From: Flavobacterium sp.
GTDB taxonomy: Bacteria; Bacteroidota; Bacteroidia; Flavobacteriales; Flavobacteriaceae
Reading direction: 5' to 3'
DNA: 64,000 nt
NCBI RefSeq assembly: GCF_004295795.1
Contig: NZ_SEBR01000010.1
Span: 1-64,000, forward strand
Part shown: piece after piece, positions 1 through 10,042 of the stretch
Layout: every line of letters begins with the position of its first letter
Position numbering within the stretch: position 1 is the first letter of the stretch
Translations under genes and position numbers: made by a program
The notes under the pieces: model-generated
The model's input: the letters and a program-made list of their open reading frames with translations, nothing else
Told to the model about the DNA's origin: nothing
The model's database searches: none

Positions 1-138
1 CCCGAGAGCGGGAACGGGTGGGACGGAACCTTCAACGGGAAGCCGATGCCGTCGACCGATTACTGGTTCCTGGTCGAGTATCCGGATCCGAGTGGCGCCA
101 TGAAAGAATTTAGAGCCCATTTTTCATTAAAACGATAA
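1..138 (+). CDS. C-terminal fragment of a T9SS type B sorting domain (gliding motility-associated CTD) protein
   Basis: Frame 1 reads PESGNGWDGTFNGKPMPSTDYWFLVEYPDPSGAMKEFRAHFSLKR*, a typical type B CTD ending; truncated by window start. Confidence 0.9.
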   Translation, partial: PESGNGWDGTFNGKPMPSTDYWFLVEYPDPSGAMKEFRAHFSLKR

Positions 139-143
139 ACCCC

Positions 144-1133
144 ATGAATTTCAAAAAGAGGTATCTATTTGTATTATTATTTTTAACCAAATTCGCGTTA
201 GCACAGGAAGGAGTAGCAGTTTATTCAGATTATCTTACCGACAACTATTACCTGATTCACCCTTCGATGGCTGGTGCCGCGAATTGTGCCAAAGTACGAG
301 CAACTGCGCGAGCTCAGTGGTTTGGTGAAGATGACGCTCCGGCGCTTCAGACGATAAGCTTCAACGGAAGAGTAGGAGAGCGTTCGGGAGCAGGTATTAT
401 CGTATTCAACGATAGAAACGGTTACCACTCGCAAACAGGTGTGAAGTTGACTTATGCTCACCACATCATGTTCTCAAGAGACGAAGTAGATTTGAACCAA
501 TTGTCTTTCGGGGTTAACGTCGGACTTATCCAAAGTAGATTGGACGAGACTTCTTTCCGTGAATTTGATCCGAATGTAACTGGAACGATCATCCAAAAAG
601 ATTCTTACTTCAACGTCGATCTTGGTGCTTCTTACAACTTCCTTGATTTTTACGCTCACTTGACTGTGAAGAACGTAATTGAGACGAGACGTGAAATCTA
701 TACGGGATACGAATCGGATAACTTGAGAAAATTCCTCTTGAGTCTAGGTTATGTGTTTGGCGATGAAGATCGCTTGTTGTGGGAGCCATCGGTTTTGTTT
801 CAATATACTGATGAAACTGCCGAGAAAGCGCTTGACGTCAACCTCAAAGTGTACAAAACTTTGGATTGGGGTAGACTTTGGGGAGGTTTGTCGTACAGAA
901 GACAATTCGATGGAGCTGAATTCCTGCGCGGTGGTTCAAGAGAAGAGCAACATCTTCAGTATTTCACACCATTAGTAGGTATCAACTACAAAAACTTCAT
1001 GTTCGCTTACACTTATTCTTATTTGACAGGAGATGCGAAATTCTCTACGGGCGGTTTTCACCAAATCACGCTTGGTTTCAACCTGTTCTGCCAACGCGAG
1101 AAATACCACTGTAACTGTCCTGCAGTAAACTAA
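144..1133 (+). CDS. PorP/SprF family type IX secretion system membrane protein
   Basis: 329 aa, signal peptide, HPSMAGA...ARAQW and beta-barrel pattern typical of PorP/SprF; directly follows a type B CTD gene. Confidence 0.93.
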   Translation: MNFKKRYLFVLLFLTKFALAQEGVAVYSDYLTDNYYLIHPSMAGAANCAKVRATARAQWFGEDDAPALQTISFNGRVGERSGAGIIVFNDRNGYHSQTGVKLTYAHHIMFSRDEVDLNQLSFGVNVGLIQSRLDETSFREFDPNVTGTIIQKDSYFNVDLGASYNFLDFYAHLTVKNVIETRREIYTGYESDNLRKFLLSLGYVFGDEDRLLWEPSVLFQYTDETAEKALDVNLKVYKTLDWGRLWGGLSYRRQFDGAEFLRGGSREEQHLQYFTPLVGINYKNFMFAYTYSYLTGDAKFSTGGFHQITLGFNLFCQREKYHCNCPAVN

Positions 1134-1137
1134 TATT

Positions 1138-1165
1138 GAGTCCCGATTCGTTCGGGACTTTTTTT
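1138..1165 (+). terminator. Rho-independent terminator after porP/sprF-like gene
   Basis: GTCCCGA-ttcgt-TCGGGAC followed by a T-run. Confidence 0.75.
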
Positions 1166-1179
1166 ATATCTTATTTTTT

Positions 1180-1698
1180 ATGCTTATCAAATCTGTAAAT
1201 GGGAAATCACCTTCGATTCCCGAAGATTGTTATGTCGCTGAAAATGCTACGATTGTTGGAGATGTTACATTTGGCGACTCGTGCAGCGTCTGGTTCAATG
1301 CGGTTGTGCGCGGCGACGTCCACTTTATCAAAATCGGAAACAAGGTCAATATACAGGATGGCGCGATCATCCATTGCACTTACCAGAAACATCCGACGAT
1401 AATCGGAAACAACGTCTCGATTGGGCACAACGCCATCGTTCACGGTTGCACGGTTCATGACAATGTACTTATCGGAATGGGCGCGATCGTGATGGATAAC
1501 TGCGTAATTGAAAGCAACTCCATAATTGCTGCCGGAGCGGTTTTGACCCAAAACATGAGAGTCGAGTCGGGAAGTATTTATGCGGGTGTTCCGGCCAAGA
1601 AAGTCAAGGACATCGATCAATCTGCATTTGCGGGCGAAATCGGGCGTATATCCAACAATTATGTAATGTATTCGTCTTGGTTTAAGGACGAAGGCTAA
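1180..1698 (+). CDS. gamma carbonic anhydrase family protein (left-handed beta-helix hexapeptide repeats)
   Basis: VRGDVHFIKIGNKVNIQDGAIIHCTY...SIGHNAIVHGCTV motif. Confidence 0.93.
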   Translation: MLIKSVNGKSPSIPEDCYVAENATIVGDVTFGDSCSVWFNAVVRGDVHFIKIGNKVNIQDGAIIHCTYQKHPTIIGNNVSIGHNAIVHGCTVHDNVLIGMGAIVMDNCVIESNSIIAAGAVLTQNMRVESGSIYAGVPAKKVKDIDQSAFAGEIGRISNNYVMYSSWFKDEG

Positions 1699-2471
1699 AA
1701 GTCAATCTGGTCGATTTTGTATTCGTTTTTGAGAATGTTCGATAGCACCTTTGGATTGAAGTTGGTGTAGAACGTCGCTTGTCCGTTTCTCGCTTCGGCG
1801 TTTCCGACCTTTTCTTTCAGCAGATTCTGTACCTGTTTGGCGACTGCGCGACCCGAATCGATTATCTGCACGTGTTCCGGAACGATTTGTCGGATTTGCG
1901 GAATCAGATACGGATAATGACTGCATCCGAGTACGAGATAGTCAATGTTTGCCTTGACCATCGGCTCGAGATATTCGTGCAAGAGCTTCGTCATTTCTTC
2001 AGATTCCATCTTTCCGCTCTCAATCAAAGCAACCAGATTGAATCCGACCTGTTCGACGATATTCGTATCGTGGTAAGTTTCTACCGCTTTGTTGAAAAGC
2101 TCGCTGGAAAGCGTTCCTTTCGTGGCCAGAACGCCAATGTTGTTTGTCTTCGACTCAAGAGCAGCAGGTTTGATGGCAGGTTCGATCCCAACGAACGGAA
2201 TGTCATATTTCGCCCTAAGTTCCTTTATCGCATTTGTGGTAGCCGTATTGCAAGCCACGACAATGAGTTTACAGCCTTTGTCAATCAGGAACTCGACATT
2301 TTTTTCGCTAAGTGCTATGATTTCCTCTTTTGGACGTTGGCCATAGGGCGCGTTTTTGCTGTCGGCCAGATAAATCGTGTCCTCGTTTGGAAGCAGATTG
2401 TGGATTTCCCTCCAAATGGAAGTTCCGCCAATTCCCGAATCGAATAGGCCAATGGGGCGATTGTTGTGCAT
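1695..2471 (-). CDS. murI: glutamate racemase
   Basis: IGLFDSGIGGTSIWREI, VACNTATTNAI, VLGCSHYPYL motifs. Confidence 0.97.
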   Translation of the reverse strand: MHNNRPIGLFDSGIGGTSIWREIHNLLPNEDTIYLADSKNAPYGQRPKEEIIALSEKNVEFLIDKGCKLIVVACNTATTNAIKELRAKYDIPFVGIEPAIKPAALESKTNNIGVLATKGTLSSELFNKAVETYHDTNIVEQVGFNLVALIESGKMESEEMTKLLHEYLEPMVKANIDYLVLGCSHYPYLIPQIRQIVPEHVQIIDSGRAVAKQVQNLLKEKVGNAEARNGQATFYTNFNPKVLSNILKNEYKIDQIDF

Positions 2472-2482
2472 AAAAACAAAAA

Positions 2483-2514
2483 TAAAAAAAACTGCTCTTT
2501 TTGGGAGCAGTTTC
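2483..2514 (-). terminator. Rho-independent terminator downstream of ompH
   Basis: AAACTGCTC-ccaaaaa-GAGCAGTTT then T-run on the minus strand. Confidence 0.7.
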
Positions 2515-2537
2515 TGTGATGGGTTTCGATGTTCTGA

Positions 2538-3047
2538 TTAGAAACCTAGGTCTTTCTTTACGTCAGCAGTGATGTTCGGACCGTCGGCAACCAAAAGATC
2601 GGCAGCGTTCAGGACATATTGGAAACCTTTGGCTTTTCCTACTTTTGTGATAGAAGCTTTGATTTTGTCCATGATCGGCTTTACCAAATCAGACTCTTTT
2701 TTCTGAAGTTCTTTTTGAGCATTGTCTCTGTAATCGACAATTCTCTTCTGCATATCCTGAACTTCTTTCGAACGCTCTTGGTTGATGGCTTCAGTCGTCG
2801 TTGGCAAAGTAGCTTCACGCTCGTATTTTTGAACCTTGGCCTGGAATTCGTCAACCATGGTTTTGTATTCTGTATCGTAAGTAGCGCTTAATTTTTCAAG
2901 TTGTTTCTGGGCATCGAGCATTGCCGGCATCTTCTGCATTAGTTCACTAACGTCTACGTGAGCCACTTTGGCTTGTGCATTCATCGCTTGGGTAGTTCCG
3001 AAAAATGCAACTGCAGCTATTAGCAAAGTCTTCAATTGTTTCATCAT
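2538..3047 (-). CDS. OmpH/Skp family periplasmic chaperone
   Basis: Signal peptide, KVAHVDVSELMQKMPAMLDAQKQLEKL, coiled-coil; adjacent to a second ompH and bamA. Confidence 0.93.
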   Translation of the reverse strand: MMKQLKTLLIAAVAFFGTTQAMNAQAKVAHVDVSELMQKMPAMLDAQKQLEKLSATYDTEYKTMVDEFQAKVQKYEREATLPTTTEAINQERSKEVQDMQKRIVDYRDNAQKELQKKESDLVKPIMDKIKASITKVGKAKGFQYVLNAADLLVADGPNITADVKKDLGF

Positions 3048-3072
3048 TTTTAGTATTAATTATTATTTGTTT

Positions 3073-4134
3073 TTAATTTGTTTTGGTGGAATCTTTCGGA
3101 GTGGCGGCCTTCTTGCGCTCTTCCTCTTTTTGCTTTTTCAGGGCTTCACGTGCGTCCAATGCTTTTTGGCGACGTTCGTCAGCCGCTTTTTTGCGCTCCT
3201 CGAGTTTTTTTGCACGGTCTTCTGCCGATGCTTGTTTCTCCGCAGCTTTCACAGAATCGGTAGCTTTTTTCGCAGCCTCGATTTCAGCTGTTTTTGGAGC
3301 AACCGATTTCTCTGCGGCAGTTTTATCAGCGGATGTTGTAGGCGCTGTTTCTGTCGTAGTCGGTGGAACAGTCGTGCCGTTTTTCTTGGCTTCGCGTTCC
3401 GCTTTCTGACGCGCTCTGTTATCCTCGAACTCTTTTCGCTTTGCGGCTTGGGCAGCTTTGCGGTCTTCTGCTAGTTTTTCACGGGCCGCTTTTTTCTCGT
3501 CAAGCGCTTTTTGACGTTCCTGCAAAGCCGGATTTTCGTCAATCATATCTTCCTGAGCTTCTTTTTTCGCTTCCTCCTTGAGGTCTTTTTTGCTCATCTG
3601 CTCACGTCTGGCGGCTCTGGTCAACGTTCTTATGACCTGATCGCTGATGTCAAACTTTTTGGCGGCGAAAAGCATCGTCATATCAGAAGACTTGTCGAAA
3701 ATGAAATCGTACTTCTTGGCTTCGGCAATGTCTTGCGCCGCGGTAAAAACCTGGTCTTGAATCGGTTTGATCAGAACAGCTTTTTGCGTGACAAGATCGC
3801 CGGTTGGACCAAATCTCTTTTGTTGGTAATCTGAAAGTTCTTTTTCCTGGAATGTGATTTCTTCTTCTCTTTCCTCGATCAGCTCTTTGGTCAAAAGCAC
3901 TCTTTCTGTCTTGAGTGTTTCCTTGAGTTTATTGATCTCGTTTTGCTTGGCGACGATTTCCTGTTTCCAACCTTGGGCTTTCTGCTCAAGTTGATTCTTG
4001 GCTTCGGCGAAATCGGGAACGCTTTTGAGGATGAAATCCATATCGATATAACCGATTCGGATGCCACGGCTTTGCGCGTTCAAAGTCGTCGATAGCAATA
4101 AAACGGGAAACAGTAAAAAAAGAATTCTTTTCAT
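3073..4134 (-). CDS. OmpH/Skp family protein with a long low-complexity charged C-terminal extension
   Basis: RIGYIDMDFILKSVPDFAEAKNQLEQKAQGWKQEI plus ~170 aa K/E/A-rich tail; start chosen at MKRILFLLF. Confidence 0.9.
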   Translation of the reverse strand: MKRILFLLFPVLLLSTTLNAQSRGIRIGYIDMDFILKSVPDFAEAKNQLEQKAQGWKQEIVAKQNEINKLKETLKTERVLLTKELIEEREEEITFQEKELSDYQQKRFGPTGDLVTQKAVLIKPIQDQVFTAAQDIAEAKKYDFIFDKSSDMTMLFAAKKFDISDQVIRTLTRAARREQMSKKDLKEEAKKEAQEDMIDENPALQERQKALDEKKAAREKLAEDRKAAQAAKRKEFEDNRARQKAEREAKKNGTTVPPTTTETAPTTSADKTAAEKSVAPKTAEIEAAKKATDSVKAAEKQASAEDRAKKLEERKKAADERRQKALDAREALKKQKEEERKKAATPKDSTKTN

Positions 4135-4169
4135 AACCAAATGTTGCTTAGTAAATATCGTGCCAGTTT

Positions 4170-6806
4170 TTAGAACTGCTGACCGATAATGAAGTGCGTT
4201 TCCCAACCGTTTCTTCCGGTTTGTCCAGGCACGGCGTCGAAACCGTGTCCGAAGTCGATACCAAGCAATCCGAAGGCAGGCATGAAGACGCGCAATCCGA
4301 AACCGGCCGAGCGTTGCAATACAAACGGATTATACTGCTTAAAATTGTCATAGGACGCTCCGGCTTCGGCAAAAGTAAGCGCATAGATAGACGCCGTTTG
4401 AGCCAAGGAGATCGGATAACGCAATTCCATTGAGAACTTATTGTAAATCGTACCACCGTCAGTAGAAGAGAGCGAGTAGTTCGGATAACCGCGCAACTGA
4501 ATGATCTCCCTACCGTCCATCGAGAAGTTCGCCAAACCGTCTCCACCTAAGAAGAAACGCTCGAACGGAACCAGTCCGCGATCGCTGTTGTAAGCGCCAA
4601 GGAAGCCGAATTCACCCAATGTACGGAGCACTAATTTACCATAAATTTTGGTATACCAATCTGCTTTGAATTTTATTTTGTAGTATTCCAACCAGTTGAA
4701 CTTTTTCTGGTCGACTTTCGACTGATCGACGGCTGCGTCGGCCAAAGCGTTCTGAGGCGAGACATAATTTCCGGTGGCGTTGATGTAATCGCCAGGAGCG
4801 ACCCAATGGTTGTTGTTGTCGAAATAGCCCGCTCCGGTCGTATTCGTAAGCTTGTATTCAAGCTGGTTTTCGAGATTCTTGTAGTCGACGTTGTTGAACA
4901 ATGAATAGGGAGGCGTCAACTTGGCCGTTAGTGAGAATTCCGATCCGTACATCGGGAAAATCGGGTTCGAACCTTTGTTGTTTCTAAGAATTCCGAACGT
5001 GTATGCCATGTTTCTCGCAGAACCGTTTCCGAAGGTAAACAATCCTGTGTTGTAGTTCTTCAAGTCATAATATTGGAAACTCAACGAGTGCGAGATGTAG
5101 AAGTTGTCATCCGGAACGGTCAAACGCTTCTGCAATCCGACGGTAACCGATGTAATGTTGAAGCTCTTGTCGCGATCCACATTGGCCGAACCGCCGGAAT
5201 AATTCGCAAGAAATTGCTTACTGTGGGAAATCGAGGCGCTGAACTGGATTGGTTTTTTTCCTCCGAACCAAGGCTCGGCGAACGATGCGGAATACGTCTG
5301 GAAGTAAGAACTTCCCTGAAGGCGCAACGATACTTTTTGTCCGTCTCCCATAGGAAGCGGGTGATAAGCGTCTTTGTTGAAAATGTTGCGCATCGAGAAG
5401 TTGTTGAACGAAAGTCCAAGTGTTCCGATGAAACCGCCACCGCCGTAACCACCTTGCAATTCAACCTGGCTGGATCCTTTTTCGACCACATGCCATTCCA
5501 CGTCGACGGTTGCGTCGGTTGGATTGATGTTTTTGAGTTCAGGTCGGATGGCTTCCGGATCGAAAAACTGGAGTGCTCCAAGTTCGCGGATCGTACGCAC
5601 AATTTCTTCCTTGGAATATTTCTGGCCCGGTTTGGTGCGAAGCTCTCGGTAGATAACTTCATCATTGGTGCGGTCGTTTCCGATAACCGTGATTTTGTTG
5701 AAGTAAGCGACTGGACCTTCGACAATCCTGATTTCGAAGTCGATCGTGTCGTTGTATGTTTTTGTCTCAACCGCGTTCACGTTCGAGAACATATAACCGT
5801 TGTTTTGGTAAAGGTTCGAGATGTCGTCAGAATCTGGTGAAGTTTTATCAGAAATACGTTTCTCGAGCAAGACGCCGTTGTAGACATCGCCCTTCTTGAT
5901 TCCCAACATTCGCTGCAAAGCTTGGTCGGAATAAACCGTGTTTCCCAGGAATTTGATGTTTCCGAAGTAGTGCTTTCGACCTTCCTCAAGTTTGATCTTG
6001 ATCTTGATGTCGTTGTCTTTTTTGTCGTATTTGACAGAATCGTAAACGACACGCGCATCGCGGTAACCGTTCTCCTTATAAAGGTTCGTGGCCGAGACCA
6101 AATCTTCCTTATATTTTTCCGGGATGAATTTCGAGGCTTTCCAAACGCGAAGGAAATTGCGTTGTTTGGTACCTTTCATGGCGCGTTTCAAGCGTCCGTC
6201 AGTGAAAACCGTGTTTCCGTCGAAGTCAATTTCATCGATCTTGATCTTCTTGCCTCGATCGACTGCGACGACCATTTTCACGTTGTTTCCGCCAATCGTG
6301 TCCGGAATCGTGTTGATGTTGACTTTCGTGGCGAAATATCCGTCTTTCCTGTACTTGTTCTCGATGTAGTTTTTGGTGGTCGTAACCAAGTTCTCGTTCA
6401 CGACTTTTCCTTTGGTCAAGCCGGTTTCCTTGATAAGGTCGTCGATTTTCCCTTTTTTGACACCCGTGATTTTGGCTTCGCTGAGTTTCGGAAGCTCATT
6501 GATGTTCAATTCAAGCCAGATGCTGTCATTTTCGACGCGGTCAACGTAAAAATCAATGTCGCTGAAAAGTCCGAGTTTCCCTAATTTCTTGATGGCGTTG
6601 CTGATCTGTTCTCCCGGAACCTGAATTTGCTGCCCTTTTTGAAGTCCTGTAAAAGTTACGACTGTTTGTTCGTTGAAGGTGACTTTACCGGTAACGGCAA
6701 CATTGGCCAAGATGTATTTTTTACCCTGGAGCCTGTCTTGGGCACGGAGCGAAAAAGTTCCGAAAATCAATACGATAAGAGCTAGCCCTAAGTTTTTTTG
6801 TAACAC
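4170..6806 (-). CDS. bamA: outer membrane protein assembly factor BamA
   Basis: POTRA repeats and surface antigen beta-barrel (VELQGGYGGGGFIGTLGLSFNNFSMRN). Probable GTG start at 6806 (M/VLQKNLGLALIVLIFGTFSLRAQ), which removes most of the overlap with uppS. Confidence 0.93.
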   Translation of the reverse strand: MLQKNLGLALIVLIFGTFSLRAQDRLQGKKYILANVAVTGKVTFNEQTVVTFTGLQKGQQIQVPGEQISNAIKKLGKLGLFSDIDFYVDRVENDSIWLELNINELPKLSEAKITGVKKGKIDDLIKETGLTKGKVVNENLVTTTKNYIENKYRKDGYFATKVNINTIPDTIGGNNVKMVVAVDRGKKIKIDEIDFDGNTVFTDGRLKRAMKGTKQRNFLRVWKASKFIPEKYKEDLVSATNLYKENGYRDARVVYDSVKYDKKDNDIKIKIKLEEGRKHYFGNIKFLGNTVYSDQALQRMLGIKKGDVYNGVLLEKRISDKTSPDSDDISNLYQNNGYMFSNVNAVETKTYNDTIDFEIRIVEGPVAYFNKITVIGNDRTNDEVIYRELRTKPGQKYSKEEIVRTIRELGALQFFDPEAIRPELKNINPTDATVDVEWHVVEKGSSQVELQGGYGGGGFIGTLGLSFNNFSMRNIFNKDAYHPLPMGDGQKVSLRLQGSSYFQTYSASFAEPWFGGKKPIQFSASISHSKQFLANYSGGSANVDRDKSFNITSVTVGLQKRLTVPDDNFYISHSLSFQYYDLKNYNTGLFTFGNGSARNMAYTFGILRNNKGSNPIFPMYGSEFSLTAKLTPPYSLFNNVDYKNLENQLEYKLTNTTGAGYFDNNNHWVAPGDYINATGNYVSPQNALADAAVDQSKVDQKKFNWLEYYKIKFKADWYTKIYGKLVLRTLGEFGFLGAYNSDRGLVPFERFFLGGDGLANFSMDGREIIQLRGYPNYSLSSTDGGTIYNKFSMELRYPISLAQTASIYALTFAEAGASYDNFKQYNPFVLQRSAGFGLRVFMPAFGLLGIDFGHGFDAVPGQTGRNGWETHFIIGQQF

Positions 6807-6813
6807 TAAGAAA

Positions 6814-7554
6814 TTATTTAATTTGTTCGCTGGTTTTACCAAATCTCCTCTCCCGACTTTGATAGCTGATAATGGCTTGATATAAATCTTCCTCACTGAA
6901 ATCAGGCCACAAAACGTCTGTAAAATAAAGTTCCGCATAAGCGATTTGCCAAAGGAGGAAATTGCTGATGCGGTGCTCTCCGCTGGTGCGGATCAGCAAA
7001 TCTACATCGGGTAAATTATGCGTGTAAAGATGCTGATTAATAATTGATTCGTCAACCTCGTCAATTACAATTATATTATTTTTAACTTTAGCTGAAATCG
7101 CTCTCACAGCCCGCGCCAACTCTTCGCGCGCGCCATAACTCAAAGCCAAAGTCAAGGTCATTCTCGAGTTGTTTTTTGTCTTTTCGATGACTTCTTCGAG
7201 TTCTTTGCGAGTGCCTTTCGGAAGTAGATCCAAATTGCCTATCGCGTTGAGTCTGATGTCGTTTTTGAGAAGCGTTTTGACTTCTGACCGCAGCGACTTC
7301 ATGAGCAATTTCATGAGCAGGTCGACTTCCAGTTTCGGTCGGTTCCAATTTTCGCTGGAAAAAGCGTATAAAGTAAGGTTTGCGATGCCAAGACGCGCAC
7401 AAGTTTCGACCGCCATGCGCACAGATTTCGTTCCGTTTTCGTGTCCAAAGGCGCGCAACATGCCTTTTTGTTTGGCCCAACGGCCGTTCCCGTCCATGAT
7501 TATGGCGAGGTGACTTGGAAGGTTGTCTTTGTTTATACGGTCTTTAAGTTCCAT
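6814..7554 (-). CDS. uppS: isoprenyl (undecaprenyl diphosphate) synthase
   Basis: HLAIIMDGNGRWAKQKGM...LYAFSSENWNRP...RTSGEHRISNFLLWQ. Confidence 0.97.
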   Translation of the reverse strand: MELKDRINKDNLPSHLAIIMDGNGRWAKQKGMLRAFGHENGTKSVRMAVETCARLGIANLTLYAFSSENWNRPKLEVDLLMKLLMKSLRSEVKTLLKNDIRLNAIGNLDLLPKGTRKELEEVIEKTKNNSRMTLTLALSYGAREELARAVRAISAKVKNNIIVIDEVDESIINQHLYTHNLPDVDLLIRTSGEHRISNFLLWQIAYAELYFTDVLWPDFSEEDLYQAIISYQSRERRFGKTSEQIK

Positions 7555-8235
7555 CTAATCTGCGCAGTAGCAGGGTTTGTTTCCGAAGGTATACGTCAGG
7601 GTCAAGCCCGAAAATATATACCAGTCTTTATTGTTCTGGTTTCCGAATCGCAACGTTTCTAGGTCGTCGTTCTTCGGATTGCTTCCGTCGAGGTTGTCGG
7701 TAAAGGTCCAACGGGCGCCAATTTCGGCACCCAAAACCCAATGGTCGGCAATATTCGATTTGATTCCGACGGTAATCGGGACCGCAAACGAAAAGGCGCG
7801 GTAATCGATTTTGTATCCGTCGAGCTGATACAATTCATCGTAAATGAAAAAGTTCAACCCCGTAAATACATAGGGAGTGATTTTCTTCTTTCCGTCGTGC
7901 AGGTTGAAATCGAAAAAGTTGAATTCAAGTCCGGCCGAAAATTCCTTCAGGTCGTTCTGGAAATTGAAACCTCTCGTCTTTCTTGCGGGCATATCAGAAT
8001 CGAGGTCGTTCGCCGTCAGTTTCGTTTGGTTGTAACCGAATCTCCAACTGTGACGCGGGCTTCGGTTCCATTTGTACAGCACGCCGTATGCAAACTCGTT
8101 AGGGTTGATGTAATTCGTCTTTCCTACATCGCCAATAAAATTACTGCCGCCCAAAAATACCCCGATCTCGTGAATCTGGGCCGTCGAGGCGTTCAGGCCA
8201 AAAATGCAAACGAATAAGACAAAAATCCTTTTCAT
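7555..8235 (-). CDS. DUF6089 family outer membrane beta-barrel protein
   Basis: Signal peptide MKRIFVLFVCIFGLNASTAQ, EIGVFLGGSNFIGDVG; conserved neighbourhood between NAD kinase and uppS. Confidence 0.85.
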   Translation of the reverse strand: MKRIFVLFVCIFGLNASTAQIHEIGVFLGGSNFIGDVGKTNYINPNEFAYGVLYKWNRSPRHSWRFGYNQTKLTANDLDSDMPARKTRGFNFQNDLKEFSAGLEFNFFDFNLHDGKKKITPYVFTGLNFFIYDELYQLDGYKIDYRAFSFAVPITVGIKSNIADHWVLGAEIGARWTFTDNLDGSNPKNDDLETLRFGNQNNKDWYIFSGLTLTYTFGNKPCYCAD

Positions 8236-8399
8236 CGATTTGAAAATAGCGTGCAAATATAACAATTAAGACCACTCCCGAAGGCTTTTCGGTTTAATTC
8301 TCTCAAATTATAACACACAGTTAGTGAATAATTTTGCGCAAAAGTCAATTAAGAAACGGGTCGGGAAGCGTTAATAGTATTGCCCGCCTGAAATTTGCG

Positions 8400-9284
8400 T
8401 CAATTTCTCTTGTCTTCGCCCCATAAAAGTTTGGCGCGCAATGTCTTGAGAAAAGTGTCTCCGGGAACTTCGACCATATTGATCCTGAAAGGCGTTTTCC
8501 TGATGATGAGTTCCGATTCGTTTTTGACCGAAGCGATGCGCGAATCGAGTGAAACCAAGTATTGTTCCTCGCGTCCGGAAACTTTCAATCGAATTTCGGT
8601 ATTGTCCGGAATCACCAATGGACGGGCATTTAGATTGTGCGGTGCGATTGGCGTAATGACCAAACTTTCGGCTTTCGGTGTCAGGATCGGGCCGCCGCAA
8701 CTCAGCGAGTATCCGGTGGAACCTGTTGGCGTGGAAATGATCAAACCGTCCGCCCAATACGAATTCAGGTATTCGCCGTCGAGCCAGGTTTCGATCGTGA
8801 TCATCGAGGTCGTGTCTTTTCGGCTGACCGAAACCTCGTTCATCGCAAAGTTGATTTCCTTTACGGATGCGATTTCGGGCACGACTTCCAGACTCAACAA
8901 CGTTCGGGGCGAAATCGTGAAATTCCTATCGATCACATATTGCATGAAAACATCGATATGGTCGCGCTGGACGCTTGCCAGGAAACCCAGTCGGCCCGCG
9001 TTTATTCCCAAAATAGGGATTCCGAGGTCGCGTACCAAAGTCGCTGCACGCAAGATTGTTCCGTCGCCGCCGATCGAGATCATGATGTCGAAACCCGAAT
9101 CAAGATCTGTGTATGAAGAAAAAGTCTTGTATTCTTTTTTGACGATTTCCTTCTCGTACAAAAGTTTCAGAAAATCGGCTTCTATGTAAAGATCGACCTT
9201 GTTTTTGTTGAAGAAGATGAAAATGTCCCTGATGATCGGCTCGGTACTGTTTTGATAGTATTGTCCGTAAATGGCGACTTTCAT
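8400..9284 (-). CDS. nadK: NAD kinase
   Basis: SIGGDGTILRAA, GINAGRLGFLA, PTGSTGYSLSCGGP motifs. Confidence 0.96.
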   Translation of the reverse strand: MKVAIYGQYYQNSTEPIIRDIFIFFNKNKVDLYIEADFLKLLYEKEIVKKEYKTFSSYTDLDSGFDIMISIGGDGTILRAATLVRDLGIPILGINAGRLGFLASVQRDHIDVFMQYVIDRNFTISPRTLLSLEVVPEIASVKEINFAMNEVSVSRKDTTSMITIETWLDGEYLNSYWADGLIISTPTGSTGYSLSCGGPILTPKAESLVITPIAPHNLNARPLVIPDNTEIRLKVSGREEQYLVSLDSRIASVKNESELIIRKTPFRINMVEVPGDTFLKTLRAKLLWGEDKRN

Positions 9285-9943
9285 CAGATGTTCAGGTATT
9301 TGTCGAGATAGTCAGAACGGTCGCGCAAACTGCTCAGGTAAGTATCCTCCTGGTGTTCTGAGATGATTTCGTAATTGTATCGGCGAAAAGTCTGCAAGAT
9401 GTCGTTCATGCCGCCAATTGCGATTTTTACAGTCACCTGAACCGTGTCGATCGTCGCTTCGGAAATGAACATCCCAAGGATTTTTCCGTTGTTGCTCTCG
9501 ACGATTTGTGTGATTTGTCCTATGGAATAATCGGCGATCCCTTTTTCGATGATGATGATTCCGCCTTGTTCTTTCAAGAATGGTGTCTCGTGAAAAAGCT
9601 TTATGATGTCGGAACTTTCGTAATATCCGACATACTTGTTGGTCTCATCCAGCACTGGAACGACGTTGGTCTCGTATCTCGCAAAAAGCTCCAAAACATC
9701 GAGCCAAAGCATGTTCGGCCTGGCGAAAAAACCTTCCAAAGCGTACCTGTAGTCGGCGATTTCCTTTTCGTCCTCAAACGTCTCGACGTCGTCAGCGCCA
9801 ACCGAACCGATGTAAACCGAATCTTCTACGATAGGAAAATGCGTGAAGTGTTCTTCGGCAAAAAATTCCTTGATCGCGCCGATAGTTTCCTTCGTGTCGA
9901 TAGGTCTGTAGTCGTTGTTGATATATTCGGAAATCTCGCTCAT
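9284..9943 (-). CDS. CBS domain-containing protein
   Basis: Two CBS modules (HFPIVEDSVYIGSV..., VVPVLDETNKYVGYYESSDII), ATG/stop overlap with NAD kinase. Confidence 0.88.
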   Translation of the reverse strand: MSEISEYINNDYRPIDTKETIGAIKEFFAEEHFTHFPIVEDSVYIGSVGADDVETFEDEKEIADYRYALEGFFARPNMLWLDVLELFARYETNVVPVLDETNKYVGYYESSDIIKLFHETPFLKEQGGIIIIEKGIADYSIGQITQIVESNNGKILGMFISEATIDTVQVTVKIAIGGMNDILQTFRRYNYEIISEHQEDTYLSSLRDRSDYLDKYLNI

Positions 9944-10042
9944 CTCGCCAATGCTGGGTTTGAGAATGCAAATTAATCAAAAAATGCAACAAACGCCCTT
10001 GTTTAACTTTGTATTTTTGTGGGTAAAACTACAAGAATTACC

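Noticed and set aside
6807-6938. N-terminal extension of BamA into uppS
   Set aside because: Would precede the signal peptide and overlap uppS by 125 bp; a GTG start at 6806 gives a proper signal sequence
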